In this document: in pieces, positions 22,456 to 33,068 of the stretch
Numbering within the stretch: the stretch's first letter is position 1
Layout of the letters: each line of letters starts with the position of its first letter
Assembly (NCBI GenBank): GCA_002104945.1
Contig: MCFH01000079.1
Location: 1-64,000 of the forward strand
DNA: 64,000 nt
Direction: 5' to 3'
Source of the DNA: Piromyces finnis
Lineage: Eukaryota > Neocallimastigomycota > Neocallimastigomycetes > Neocallimastigales > Neocallimastigaceae
Made by a program: the position numbers and the translations under genes
The notes under the pieces: model-generated
Told to the model about the DNA's origin: nothing
The model's database searches: none
What the model saw: only the letters and a program-made list of their open reading frames with translations

Positions 22456-23445
22456 ATGAATTATACATCTATTTTATTCCTATTTATACTTTCTTTATCT
22501 TCAATAATTTCTTGTTTACCAATCCCATGTGAATCTAGTGGTGGTAAAACTGTATCCAGTATTCCAAAATCTATTACAACAAAATCCATTTCAACAAAAT
22601 CACTTCCAGAAGGTTCTTCAAAGTCAATTTCTTGTGAATCAGGATGTGGTAATTCTGGTAGTAAAACTATTCCATCTTCACCAAAGTCAGTCTCAGAAGG
22701 ACCATCAACTAAATCCACTCCATGTGATTCAAACTCTGAATGTGGTAGTAAAACTATTCCATCTTCACCAAAGTCAGTCTCAGAAGGACCATCAACTAAA
22801 TCCACTCCATGTGATTCAAACTCTGAATGTGGTAGTAAAACTATTCCATCTTCACCAAAGTCAGTTTCAGAAGGACCATCAACTAAATCCACTCCATGTG
22901 ATTCAAACTCTGAATGTGGTAGTAAAACCATTCCATCTTCACCAAAGTCAGTCTCAGAAGGACCATCAACTAAATCCACTCCATGTGATTCAAATTCACC
23001 AAAATCTATTCCAAACGGTCCATCCACTAAATCAATTCCATGTGATTCAAACTCTGAATGTGATAATTCAGGTAGTAAAACTATTTCAACTCCTCCAACA
23101 AAATCTAATGAAACAAAATCTCTTCCAGAAGAAAGTAGTCCATCTCCTAAATCAATTCCAGAAGGTTCATCTTCTAAATCCCCACCACAAGTTCCAGCTC
23201 CATCCGATGATATTACCATCCCATCTGTAGAAAATGGAAACGGTAATAATATTAATGCCGGAGGCTCTGATGATTCTGAAAATTCAGCTGAAGAAGAAGG
23301 TAATACATATGGAGATAATAATCAAATAGAACAATCAGCTGAAGAAGAAGAAGTCGTTGATGTTAATTCCAATATTTCAATTGAAGAAGTGCAATCAGAT
23401 GATGAAGGTGAAAGTATTATTGGTATTGTTAACAATGCTAATTAA
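22456..23445 (+). CDS. Secreted Ser/Pro/Cys-rich repeat protein, 329 aa
   Basis: Signal peptide at residues 1-~20 (hydrophobic core F-L-F-I-L-S-L-S-S-I-I-S-C) followed by L-P-I-P-C. Residues ~55-180 are four copies of a 29-residue unit: [GC]-S-K-T-I-P-S-S-P-K-S-V-S-E-G-P, then S-T-K-S-T-P-C-D-S-N-S-E-C. Variants K-S-I-P and K-S-L-P follow. The last ~75 residues are strongly acidic (S-A-E-E-E, V-Q-S-D-D-E-G-E). Paired cysteines in C-D-S-N-S-E-C could form disulfides. No transmembrane anchor, GPI signal or enzyme domain. It shares the K-[ST]-x-P and K-[ST]-x-P-C signatures with the genes at 31.2, 45.1 and 49.8 kb. Function unknown; extracellular or wall localisation is inferred from the signal peptide. 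Confidence 0.9.
   Translation: MNYTSILFLFILSLSSIISCLPIPCESSGGKTVSSIPKSITTKSISTKSLPEGSSKSISCESGCGNSGSKTIPSSPKSVSEGPSTKSTPCDSNSECGSKTIPSSPKSVSEGPSTKSTPCDSNSECGSKTIPSSPKSVSEGPSTKSTPCDSNSECGSKTIPSSPKSVSEGPSTKSTPCDSNSPKSIPNGPSTKSIPCDSNSECDNSGSKTISTPPTKSNETKSLPEESSPSPKSIPEGSSSKSPPQVPAPSDDITIPSVENGNGNNINAGGSDDSENSAEEEGNTYGDNNQIEQSAEEEEVVDVNSNISIEEVQSDDEGESIIGIVNNAN
22640..22990 (+). repeat. Four near-identical 87-bp coding repeats
   Basis: Four copies of the unit encoding the 29-residue K-T-I-P...C-D-S-N-S-E-C block differ at only a few bases, so they are recently amplified. Confidence 0.88.
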
Positions 23446-24019
23446 ACTCAATATATAGTTTGATTAATTCTTTCATTATAGATACTGTTATGAAAATAAT
23501 AAAATTTATTTTTTTTTTTTAAAATATTTATATGCTATACTAAAATAAATGTATATTATTGTAAATTATTATTATTATTTTTCTTTCTTTTTTTTTTTTA
23601 CATTTTCTTTTAAAAATGTATATTTAATTTATAAATTAACTAATTTTAATTCAAATAATAAAATATAACATTATTAAATAAAAAAAAAAAAAAAAAAATA
23701 ATTTGAAATAATATATATATATATATATATATATATTTTCATTTTAAGGTGTTATTCCTATTACTTTATAAAAGTGTACCTAATCTAAGGTGTAAAATAC
23801 TAGTAACTAATATTAATTATAAAATATATTATTAAATTAAAATATTTATTTATTTAGAAAATATTGAATGGATAGTAAAACTAGAAAAGTCACTTATTTT
23901 TATTAATATTTTTTTTTTTTTTAAAATAGTAATTAATATATCATTGAATAATTTTTTTTTTTTTATTTTTATTTTTTTTTTTTTCCAGGAAAGAAAATAC
24001 ACTTTTTTTTTTATTTAAT
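23446..24019. other. AT-rich spacer
   Basis: Poly-A/T tracts and an (AT)n run at 23711-23736. No gene seen. Confidence 0.65.
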
Positions 24020-24269
24020 AAAATTTATGTATTGATAAGATTAACAGAATAAAGGTTATTTACGTTACATAATAGTTCGATAAACTCTACAATTTTTTTT
24101 TTTACTATATGAGATTGATCTCTACTTAAAAACAAAATATAAAAAAAGTGATATCAGGATATCAGGTAGGATTTGGTGTTTACTAAACTCTTTAATATTT
24201 TCATTCAATAAAATACTAATATTAGATCATGTGAATGAAGTATTAGGAATATTTTTTTGCCATGTTGGT

Positions 24270-24281
24270 ACATCTTACTAA
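24270..24281. repeat. Target-site duplication, left copy (12 bp)
   Basis: ACATCTTACTAA here and at 24833-24844, bracketing the GC-richer insertion. Confidence 0.88.
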
Positions 24282-24832
24282 TTTTTTTTTTTTTTTTAAC
24301 TTCCGAGTGCATTTCTCCCATCGATCAGAGTTAGCTCCAATGGTGGTTCTTAGAGAAACGTTGGCTCATTCCTATTGCTAGGTGGTTGTGACCCTCCTGG
24401 TCTGTCATACTGTTTCTTCAGCTTCGACGCTCACTTAATCCATGTACATTAGATGCATGTCGTTGTACGATATTTCACAACTACAATGCTAAGCCTCTTA
24501 TAGTCAATTTGATCACGTGTCAACCGCCCCCTAATGTTTACACTTAAATTGATTAAGGAATATTATGTGTTTTTGGCATAGCCTAAGTCACCACTTATTA
24601 AGTTCTAATTTGGAATGTACCATGTACACTAGACCCTCTCAGGCCGGCTAGACGAGTGTTATTATCATAGTAGTAAATTAGAAAGTTCATTTATACTTAC
24701 CTGAATATCATAACCCAACCCATGGCAAACCCAGTGGGAAAATCCACAGGCACTGACATCTGCGGGGTCGAACCAGAAGCCTTATGTATGCTAAGGAAAC
24801 GCCTTAACAACCAGGATAAAAACTGGAACGAC
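24282..24832 (-). mobile_element. Chimeric SINE-like element (551 bp)
   Basis: A markedly GC-richer island, oriented on the minus strand and ending in a poly-A (16 T at 24282-24297). Its 5' head (about 24755-24825) is tRNA-like: an A-box-like T-G-G-T-T-G-T-T-A-A-G-G-C-G and, about 25 bases on, the B box GGTTCGACCCC. Between them is a possible anticodon arm (CCTTA / TAAGG with a 7-base loop). The middle shares ACTTACCTGAATATCA (plus-strand text) and a TAGACCCTCTC-like block with the LINE 5' UTR. The 3' part (about 24388-24435) resembles the LINE ORF end (CTGTTTCTTCAGC). No coding capacity. Probably transcribed by RNA polymerase III and mobilised by LINE machinery; both are inference. Confidence 0.75.
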
Positions 24833-24844
24833 ACATCTTACTAA
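24833..24844. repeat. Target-site duplication, right copy (12 bp)
   Basis: Second copy of ACATCTTACTAA, at the 5' end of the SINE-like element. Confidence 0.88.
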
Positions 24845-25087
24845 ACCTATCAAAAAGTAACTTCATAGAGCTACTATTGATAGAAATTATTTTAGCATGA
24901 AAAGATAAAAGTCTTTCTTTTATCTATGGAACATAAGATTTTGATGAACTGCAAATTTGTTCATTCCCAATGTCTTTATTTCGCCATTATTAATTTGTAG
25001 TTTATCATATAAGTTAAATTTTACTAAAGAGAAACATAAAAAATATAGTTACTATAATTTTTTTTTTTTAAACTTCTATATTAAGGA

Positions 25088-25094
25088 GTAATAA

Positions 25095-25100
<6 letters not shown>
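25088..25100. repeat. Target-site duplication, left copy (13 bp)
   Basis: GTAATAAATTAAT, repeated at 30700-30712. It brackets the long LINE copy. Confidence 0.9.
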
Positions 25101-25138
<38 letters not shown>

Positions 25139-28100
25139 GGCATCAAATATTATAAACTTTATTATTAATTTAATTAAAATTATAATATATGTAATAAAAA
25201 ATTAAAAAATAAAAATAAAAATAAAAAAAATATGTTTAAATAAACACAAATGAATAAAAATCGGGTATAATGTATTCTAGTAATTTTAATTAAAGTAAGA
25301 AAGCCACTATCATACTAAAGTATAATAATTGTATTTGACTTCCAATGGGACACCGAGCCAAAGATCAAAATTTTGTCATGGAACAAAATTATGATCTCCA
25401 TTGGTTGCGCTGGCCCTCCTGGCCTGTCTTACTGTTTCTTCAGCATTGACGCTCTTGGATGTTGCTTCAAACCTTTTGAACATTGACCATTGCTGGCCAA
25501 TAGCAAAAGGCATGATTTTGGTTAGAAGTTCCGCAGTTACCGTCAAGAATGGTGTTCCTTCGTTAGTACCAGATTGAATCTGACGCTTACAAAGTTCTTT
25601 CCATTCCCTTGAATTGTAATTAATATTGTTAAAACTTCTTCCCCCAAGAAGGAATTTAAATATTTTACTGCACACACTAGAATAATCATACACATTAATA
25701 TTCACCGGATTATTAGAACTATTACTATCATTAACTAAATTACTATCTAAATTAGAATTATTATCTTCACTATTGCTATCATTACTAGTATTATTATTTC
25801 TATAACTACTATTGTTATTATTACTATTTCTATTATTACTATTGTTACTATTACTATTGTTACTATTACTATTGTAATTATTATTACTACTATTGTTACT
25901 ATTACTATTAATGTTATTGCTATCTCTACTGATATTAACATTTTCATTATTATTGATAGGACTATTGGAATTACGTTGACTGAAAAAATTTAGTAGCTGG
26001 ACTATGGAATCATAATGTTTAATACGGATATCTCTAAATGTTGGACAATCTAATAACCAATGTTTAATACTTTGATCTCCACACTTGCAACATGGACAGT
26101 AGTTAGGACAAACTGGATCAACAAATTTGGCAGCTTTGGCAACTCTAGCATCCAACTTGTATCCGCTTCTTGCTTTCAATAGCCAGTAGAAGCCATAGGC
26201 AAACTCTGGGTACTCATAACATAATTTAATGAAATCTTTAGTTTCAATAAATTTATTATCATCATAATATTGCGCTTTGATTGAATTCCCTTTGAGATCT
26301 TTCCAATAAAAGTTTTTAATTGCTTTAACATCTTCATGTTTCTTTAATTTTTTATCAAGTGTCCTACTTGATTTGCACCACGTGTATTTTCTAAATTTAG
26401 GAATGTAATTGACAAGGTGTGAGATAATACAATTTGAGTTTTTCCATTTGTTAAAACATCTAACCTGAGCTAACGCACATTTGGCTGACAATGGAGGAAT
26501 ATTCAAATCTTTTGAAATAGAGTATAAAGATATAAACGATACAGCTTTATGAACTCCGGCAACCCATCGTATTCCTTTGTTAACATGCTTCTGAGCAATC
26601 CTAGACCTAGCTTTGTTGGATCCAAGTAATGGTGCAAAGTATGAAACTCTGCTAATCACTTGTGAGTTAAGTACTAGCTTTTTGAAAGGAATAGGAATAT
26701 TAGGATTTCTTAAGAATTTACTGACTGAGAAAAGCCCTTTCAAAACCTTGTTATTAAGAGCTTTAATTACTGGTTTAAGGGACAGATTCTTATCAAATGA
26801 ACACCAAGATAAGTGTAGCAGTCAGTAGTTGGAATGGGTTGTCCTGCTAAGTAAAATGTTGGATCTCTCTTGTTCTGATTTTCTATTGATTCAGGACGAA
26901 TCACCATCGTTGAACATTTCTGTATACCAAATTCCATTTCATTATACAATGCCCATTCATTAACTCTTCTAAGCATCTTTTTTAAGTATCCTCTTGTTGG
27001 AGCACAAATAACTATATCATCTGCAAAAAGTCCACCACAGCATCAAGTGTCACCTAAACTGACTCCGAGATCTTCACACTCTTTAAATATATCATTAATA
27101 AAGAGATTAAAGAGAATAGGAGAAAGAGGGCAACCTTGACGGACTCCTTTCTTCACATCAAAAGATTTCGAGAATTGTCCATCTAATTTGACATTAGCCT
27201 TAGATGTTAAATATAAATTTTTGATGAATTGCAAACTCTTACCTCGGATTCCTAAACAATCTAATTTATGGAGAATATTACCGATTGGGACTGAATCGTA
27301 TGCTTTCCTGAGATCTAAAAAGGCCAAATATGTCTCTTTATTATCTAATTGACGTCTACGGCATATTTCTTGGATTGAAATGAAAAGACTAATACTTTCT
27401 TCCTTTTTTCGAAAACCAAATTGTTCAGGTCTAATGAAATTATTCTTTAAACCATATTCTGAGATTCTAGTGGTGACAATTTTGGAAATCAACTTAATAC
27501 CATTATTGATAAGTGATATACCTCGATAGTTATCACAATCTGTCAAATCACCCTTCTTAGGAATAGAAACAATACTGGATTCATTCCATGAGTTGGGGAA
27601 ATCTCCATCCCAAATACGGTTGAATAATTTAAGAATAAAATTTAAACCATGAGCATCATTATCTGAAGTAGTATTACCAGAAGAATTATTATCTGTAGCA
27701 TTATTAGAATCATTACTTGATGGAACTAATGCTTTGTAAAATTCAATTGGAATACCATCCGGACCTGATGCTTTATAATTTGGAGTAGTGAGGATAGCTG
27801 ACTTGACTTCATCAATACTAATATCTTGGTTGATATCCCACTCATCAAGCATAGGAAGTGAAAAACGTTTATTCGTTGGTTCTTCATACCAATGCTCCAA
27901 ATCAAGACTTACACCACTTGGGTCTGATGCAAGATTTTCGAAATGATCATGCCACACATCTAGTTGTTCTTCCGTAGCAACAACTAATTCTCCATTTTTA
28001 TTTTTAATTGGTTGAGCAATAAAGAAAGAATCTTTTCCAATTTTTGCAGTTTTCTTGATCCATTTCCAGGCCTTCTTAGGATTATGACTCTTCATATACT

Positions 28101-30699
28101 CACATCCTGTTTTAATCCAATGAAGATATTCTTGCTTCCTAAATTCATTACATCTTTTGTGGATGTAATCAATGAGTTTACGGTAGATTTTAATTCTTTT
28201 AATAAATTCATCTATATCATAAATTCTTTCTTTTTTAAATCTCTTATACAACTTCATTTTGATTTTTTGAAGATTAAAAATTTGTTGTGAAATATGAAAT
28301 GAAGACTTTATAACATTATTAGCTGAGGTAATACTGAGCTCGTCTGCAATTGAAAAAGCAGTTGAAGTAAACTCTTTGGAAAGTTCATCTGTAGAAACAT
28401 TAGGATCGTTGAATTTTGCTGAAAGAATTTGGAATTTATTATGACTGAGAATAGATTCCTTTTCCTCAATACATTTTAATCTATTCCATTTCATAATTTT
28501 CTTAGGAACATTAAAGTCATTAGAAAAATCTTCCATAGGAATAATTTTACCATTAATAAGAAGTGGCTTATGGTCTGATACAGGATAAAAATTATTTATA
28601 AATGATCCTGAGTGAATAAGATCTTTCATCTTCGAATTGATAAGAGCATGGTCAATGTCGGAAGATTGATCACCTCGAGTCCAAGAGATAGTAGACCCTC
28701 TAAGCGGAAGAATTTCCCAATCTCCTAATCCATTAGTTGATAACCAGTTGGATAATTTTACTTTAGACATATTAAAATCACCAACAAGAATCGATGGATG
28801 GGATGAATGAGTTTGTAACCACAAGCAAACTTCTAACTTTGCATGATCAACATAGATGTTGTGATGACTATGAGGCATATAAACATTTCCAATCGAGCAT
28901 TTGAATCTATTCCAAAGACTAAAAGTATAAATAGAAATAATATACTTTCCAGAGAAGTTTTCAAGTGAGGCTTGACACGAATTGTGAAAACCTAAATATA
29001 AACCTCTCATTCCCGGAACTGATTCGTCAGCTTTCTTGAAAAAGTGTCTATAGTTTCGCAAAGTAACACGACAAGGATAATCTGTATTCGAACCAGAACC
29101 ATTACCAGTTTCTTGGAAACATAAGAATAATGGTTTGAAAATAGCTGTGAAATAGCTAATACTATCTCTCTTTTCGTGATTCCACCCATTGGTGTTCCAA
29201 CTAAGACAAAAAGAAAAGTTATCAGGCTTGTTGGATGAGGAAGAATCGTTGCTATTATTATTATTATTATTAAAGTCATCATTATTAATGGATGATGCAT
29301 CAGAGGAATAAGTTGAACTATTACTAGATGGCTGTGAAACTGAAGAACTATCAACTATTGAACTGTTATCAGAGTTGATAGAGCTATTAGAATTAATTGT
29401 TGAATGTTGAGATTGAAATTGTGTTTGCTGTATATCTGGAATATTTTCATGATGGGAAACTTGTTGAAGATCTTGTTGAAGATCTTATTGAAGATCGGAT
29501 TGTTGATGAGATTGTTGAACTGATTGTTGAAATGATTGTTGAATAGAATGTTGATGTTTATTAGAAACTAAAATTTTACGTTTGAGAGTGGAAAAAGGGT
29601 ATTTGTGATTCCTTCTACTACGAGCTGAAAAGGAAATTGAGGTAACTGAAAGTTTCTTCTTTAACATGTGTAAGATTTTAATACAATCTTTCGATGAACC
29701 ATGAACCTTGACTAAGAAAAAGTGATCATTGAAAGTCTGAAAATATTTAACACTAATAACTGAATTAAATTTATCTTCTAGAATAACCTCGAGTTTTTCC
29801 CATAGCATATTTACTGACCATGATCGAATACCACGGATAAAGAAGGAGCGAATATCATCTAAGGGGATACCATAAGACCGGGTACCACGTCTGATATAAT
29901 TCTTATCTTTAATATAAAGGACTGACATGATAATTAATTCTAATTAAAAAATATTGAATATAAAATAAATACTAATAAAAATTATAAATATAACGTATAT
30001 GGAAAAAAAATCTGTCTCTCTCTCTCTTCTTAAAAGTACTGGATAGTACAAAAATTGTTATGATGCTTTGTTTAAAGTTTCTTATTTTTTGAATTCTAGT
30101 TGTTAATTTTTTTTTAAAAATTCTAGTTTTGGTTTGTTGTTAGTAAATTCGATTCGCTTTTTGACACTAAACTTGTTTGACTTTACTTTTCATTAAATAT
30201 TTAAATTGGTAAAAAATTTGAATCAAGAATGTCGACACCAGAAAGCTTGTGAATAGTATTTTTACATGATGTAGAGTGAATCAGTCTCTTACAAGAAACA
30301 ATACAACAATAGCTACATGAATATAAAAATACAATGCAAATGCTAAAGTTGACTACATTGGATTCTTACAAGAGAAGAGTAGTACTACATGAATACATGA
30401 ATAAAAGAAAAAATACAGCAACAAAATGTATTACTCTTCTAATTAAATACTATACAAACTTACCTGAATATCAAACATTCAACTTATTCATCAAATACTT
30501 AAATTCGATGAATAAAATGTTTTTTAATCGCTCAGTACCATGAGCTTAGTCCTAATAATTTTCCCTTAAAGACTAACCAAGCATCCATTGCGCAATGCTT
30601 GGATTTAATTCTTTCTACTCTCTCAGTACCATGAGCATGAGTAGACCCCCTCGAGAAACTACATTTATTAAATAAATGAAGGCACGTTCCCAAGAGGGT
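25101..30699 (-). mobile_element. Full-length but broken LINE (about 5.6 kb)
   Basis: Non-LTR retrotransposon on the minus strand: poly-A (35 T) at 25101-25135, 3' UTR to 25375, ORF remnants 25376-29928, 5' UTR to 30699. Both ends coincide with those of the intact copy at 38872-44444, and a perfect 13-bp target-site duplication flanks it. Three lesions break the ORF relative to that copy: a TAA stop at 29482-29484, a TGA stop (CGA to TGA) at 27040-27042 just before the F-A-D-D box, and a 1-base deletion near 26799. Otherwise the two copies differ little, so it died recently. Confidence 0.95.
25376..29928 (-). pseudogene. LINE polyprotein, disabled
   Basis: Corresponds to the 1507-aa ORF at 39153-43676. 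N-terminal piece 29485-29928 (147 aa). Middle piece 27043-29481 holds the endonuclease and most of the reverse transcriptase and stops directly before the catalytic F-A-D-D. C-terminal piece 25376-26798 holds the thumb region, zinc-binding motif and Asn-rich linker. The Asn/Ser-rich linker also differs in length from the intact copy. It cannot encode a functional enzyme. Confidence 0.93.
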
Positions 30700-30712
30700 G
30701 TAATAAATTAAT
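30700..30712. repeat. Target-site duplication, right copy (13 bp)
   Basis: GTAATAAATTAAT directly after the LINE 5' terminus (..CACGTTCCCAAGAGGG). Confidence 0.9.
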
Positions 30713-31211
30713 CCTTGTATTTATTATACATTTATTATGAAAAAGGGTAAAAAGGTCTTCAACAAAACCATTAATTTTAATACACTAATTTGATAAAAAA
30801 AAAAAAAAAAAAAGAACTATATTAAATTTTTATTATTAATAATAGATTGTAAAACAAAAAAATTTTTATTAATTTTTTTATAGAGTAATATCAACAAATA
30901 TATAAACTTCAAAGAGAATAAGAGAAAAAAATATTGCTAAAAAAGTTTTATTTATTTACTAATAATTATAATTACATTTTATTATATTTTTTTTTTAAAA
31001 ATAAAAAAAGATAATAATGTAGCTATATAATTGAATTATAAAAATATAACATTATAAAGAAAAAAAAAAAAAGATACATTTTTTTTAATAAATAAATATG
31101 AAATTGATAGTGTTATTACATTAAGATGAATAAGTAAAAAAAAAAAATTCTTTTAATTTCAAAACCTATGGATTAAATTAAATATTATAAATTTTTTGGT
31201 TTATTGTCAAT
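30713..31211. other. AT-rich spacer
   Basis: 3' flank of the 31.2-kb gene. Homopolymers only. Confidence 0.7.
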
Positions 31212-33068
31212 TTAAAAAGCACTGTCTTCACCAGATTCATAGTTAAGTGGAGTTTTAATGTTATTGTTAACTTCTTTTAAATAATCTTCATATTCACTTT
31301 GAGTAAGGTCAGAAGGATTTTTAAGATCTGGGGCTTGAATTGGTGTACCATCTTCTTTATTATTGCTTGGTTTTGGAATAGTAAATCCACTGTCACTGCT
31401 TAATATATTGTTATTGCTACCATTACTATTAGTATTAGTATTTTCCTTTGGTTCGGCACTTACTCCACCACCAATTCCACCAATACCTGGTAATTCAATA
31501 CCTAAAGTTTCAAGGAATGGTACTTCAATATCAATATTTATATCATTTTCAATTTCAGCTTCTGAAGCTGATGGAAGAGTTTTAGTTGCTGGTGGAGTAG
31601 ATGGAGCAGGTGGAGAAATTGGAACAACTGGAGCAGATGGGGCAGATGGAGTAGATGGGGCAGGTGGGGCAGAATTTGGAGTCTTTGGTGGGAGAGTTGG
31701 CTTATTTTCAGTAGTTTCAATTGGTGGTGCATTTTCTATTCCTTCTTCATTACTATCTTTAAGCTCAATTTGATCATATTCAATTTCTGAACTATTAAGA
31801 ATGTCTGCACTATCAACATTGTCTTGTTCATCAGCAGAATCAACATCATTGACAAGTGGAGCATTAACATTAACTTCATCATCAGAATCTTCTGGGGCTG
31901 AAGCTTCTGGAGCTGGAGGAGATGGTGGAGATGGTGGAGAAGGTGGAGATGGTGGAGATGGTGGAAGAGTTTTAGTGGATGGAGAAACATCGGCAATATC
32001 AACATTTGAATCATTGTCAGTAGTGATTTGAGTATTGGTTGTATCTGGTTCATTATATTCAATATCTGAACTATTGCCAATTTCATCATTAATACCAGAG
32101 GCATCAGCTTCATCATCTGAACTGTTACCAGCTTCAGCATTAATACCAGAAGCATCAGCTTCATCATCTGAACTATTACCAGCTTCAGCATTAATACCAG
32201 AGGCATCAGCTTCATCATCTGAACTGTTACCAGCTTCAGCATTAATACCAGAGGCATCAGCTTCATCATCTGAACTATTACCAGCTTCAGCATTAGCTCC
32301 TGAGGCACCATCTTCTTCTTCAGAATTGTTATCATCAACTGGAACAAGAGAATCACCATCAGAACCACCATTACTATTACTACCACTATTAGCTTGTTCT
32401 GAAGGAACTGAAACAGGAGGAATTGTAATTGTAGGAACTGTACCTGAAGTTGAAGTTGGATTTGATGGGGTTACATTAACTGGAATGGTTTTAACGCCAG
32501 AAGTTGAATCAACTGTAGGAGGAAGAGTTTTTGGTGATATTGTTGGAATTGATTTACCACTTGTAGCTGGTGGAATAGTTTTACTTTCTACTGCAGGTGG
32601 GATAGTTTTACTTTCTGCTGCAGGTGGAATAGTTTTACTTTCTACTGCAGGTGGGACAGTTTTACTATTTCCTGCTGGAACATTAATATGACATGGGAGA
32701 GTTTTACTGCTTTGAGGTTGATCATCGTTACTATCAATAATAACATCTGGAACAGTTTTAGCAGAATCAGTAGCTAAAACTGGTACACTCTTAGTCATAC
32801 TTTGAACAGTTTTTGATGATGTTTCAGTAATTTCGTCAGGAATTACATTAGTAAGTTTTAATGTAGTAGATGGAATGGTTTTAGTTGTTGATACTGTATT
32901 TATAAATTCAGATGGAACTGATTTTGTGGTAACATCAGTTGCAATAACTTCACTATCATCTATTCCAATATTAAGAGACAATCCATCTCTTTTATAATAA
33001 ACTGGAATAGTGAAAGTTTTTAAAGTCAATGAGACAATTAATAGAGCCTTTATTATTTTTGAATTCAT
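31212..33068 (-). CDS. Secreted acidic Pro/Ser-rich repeat protein, 618 aa
   Basis: Signal peptide at residues 1-~21 (A-L-L-I-V-S-L-T-L-K-T-F-T) followed by I-P-V-Y, a variant of the L-P-V-P found in its relatives. The N-terminal third is studded with K-[ST]-[ILV]-P: K-S-V-P, K-T-I-P, K-T-V-P, K-T-L-P-C, then three tandem E-S-K-T-I-P-P-A. The middle holds four copies of a 17-residue acidic unit (S-S-D-D-E-A-D-A-S-G-I-N-A-E-A-G-N). After that come a P-P-S-P-P-S run, more acidic blocks, a Gly-rich L-P-G-I-G-G-I-G-G-G patch and an Asn/Lys tail. It has almost no Cys (one in K-T-L-P-C), no membrane anchor and no enzyme domain. Overall strongly acidic and presumably disordered. Function unknown. 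Confidence 0.9.
   Translation of the reverse strand: MNSKIIKALLIVSLTLKTFTIPVYYKRDGLSLNIGIDDSEVIATDVTTKSVPSEFINTVSTTKTIPSTTLKLTNVIPDEITETSSKTVQSMTKSVPVLATDSAKTVPDVIIDSNDDQPQSSKTLPCHINVPAGNSKTVPPAVESKTIPPAAESKTIPPAVESKTIPPATSGKSIPTISPKTLPPTVDSTSGVKTIPVNVTPSNPTSTSGTVPTITIPPVSVPSEQANSGSNSNGGSDGDSLVPVDDNNSEEEDGASGANAEAGNSSDDEADASGINAEAGNSSDDEADASGINAEAGNSSDDEADASGINAEAGNSSDDEADASGINDEIGNSSDIEYNEPDTTNTQITTDNDSNVDIADVSPSTKTLPPSPPSPPSPPSPPSPPAPEASAPEDSDDEVNVNAPLVNDVDSADEQDNVDSADILNSSEIEYDQIELKDSNEEGIENAPPIETTENKPTLPPKTPNSAPPAPSTPSAPSAPVVPISPPAPSTPPATKTLPSASEAEIENDINIDIEVPFLETLGIELPGIGGIGGGVSAEPKENTNTNSNGSNNNILSSDSGFTIPKPSNNKEDGTPIQAPDLKNPSDLTQSEYEDYLKEVNNNIKTPLNYESGEDSAF
32075..32300 (-). repeat. Four 51-bp coding repeats
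   Basis: Near-identical units encoding the 17-residue S-S-D-D-E-A-D-A-S-G-I-N-A-E-A-G-N block. Confidence 0.88.

Larger units (their letters stand above)
24020..25087 (-). mobile_element. Fossil of the divergent LINE family, split by a SINE-like insertion
   Basis: Sequence at 24065-24240 resembles 6355-6515 of the other fossil. On the minus strand both read S-R-D-Q-S-H followed by F-I-E-L-L-C-N. The block resumes at 24845 after the 551-bp insertion at 24282-24832. The right-hand part has no clear protein match, so its assignment to the same fossil is tentative. Confidence 0.5.

Noticed and set aside
22640-22990. CRISPR-like regular repeats
   Set aside because: The units are contiguous, in frame and code for protein, with no unique spacers. 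The genome is eukaryotic.
24755-24825. Functional tRNA gene
   Set aside because: A and B boxes and a possible anticodon arm are visible, but no acceptor-stem pairing could be found, and the segment is the head of a retroelement with poly-A and a target-site duplication.
30334-30543. 69-codon plus-strand ORF present in both LINE 5' UTRs (also 44079-44288)
   Set aside because: It is antisense to the element and conserved only because the two LINE copies are nearly identical. There is no protein evidence.
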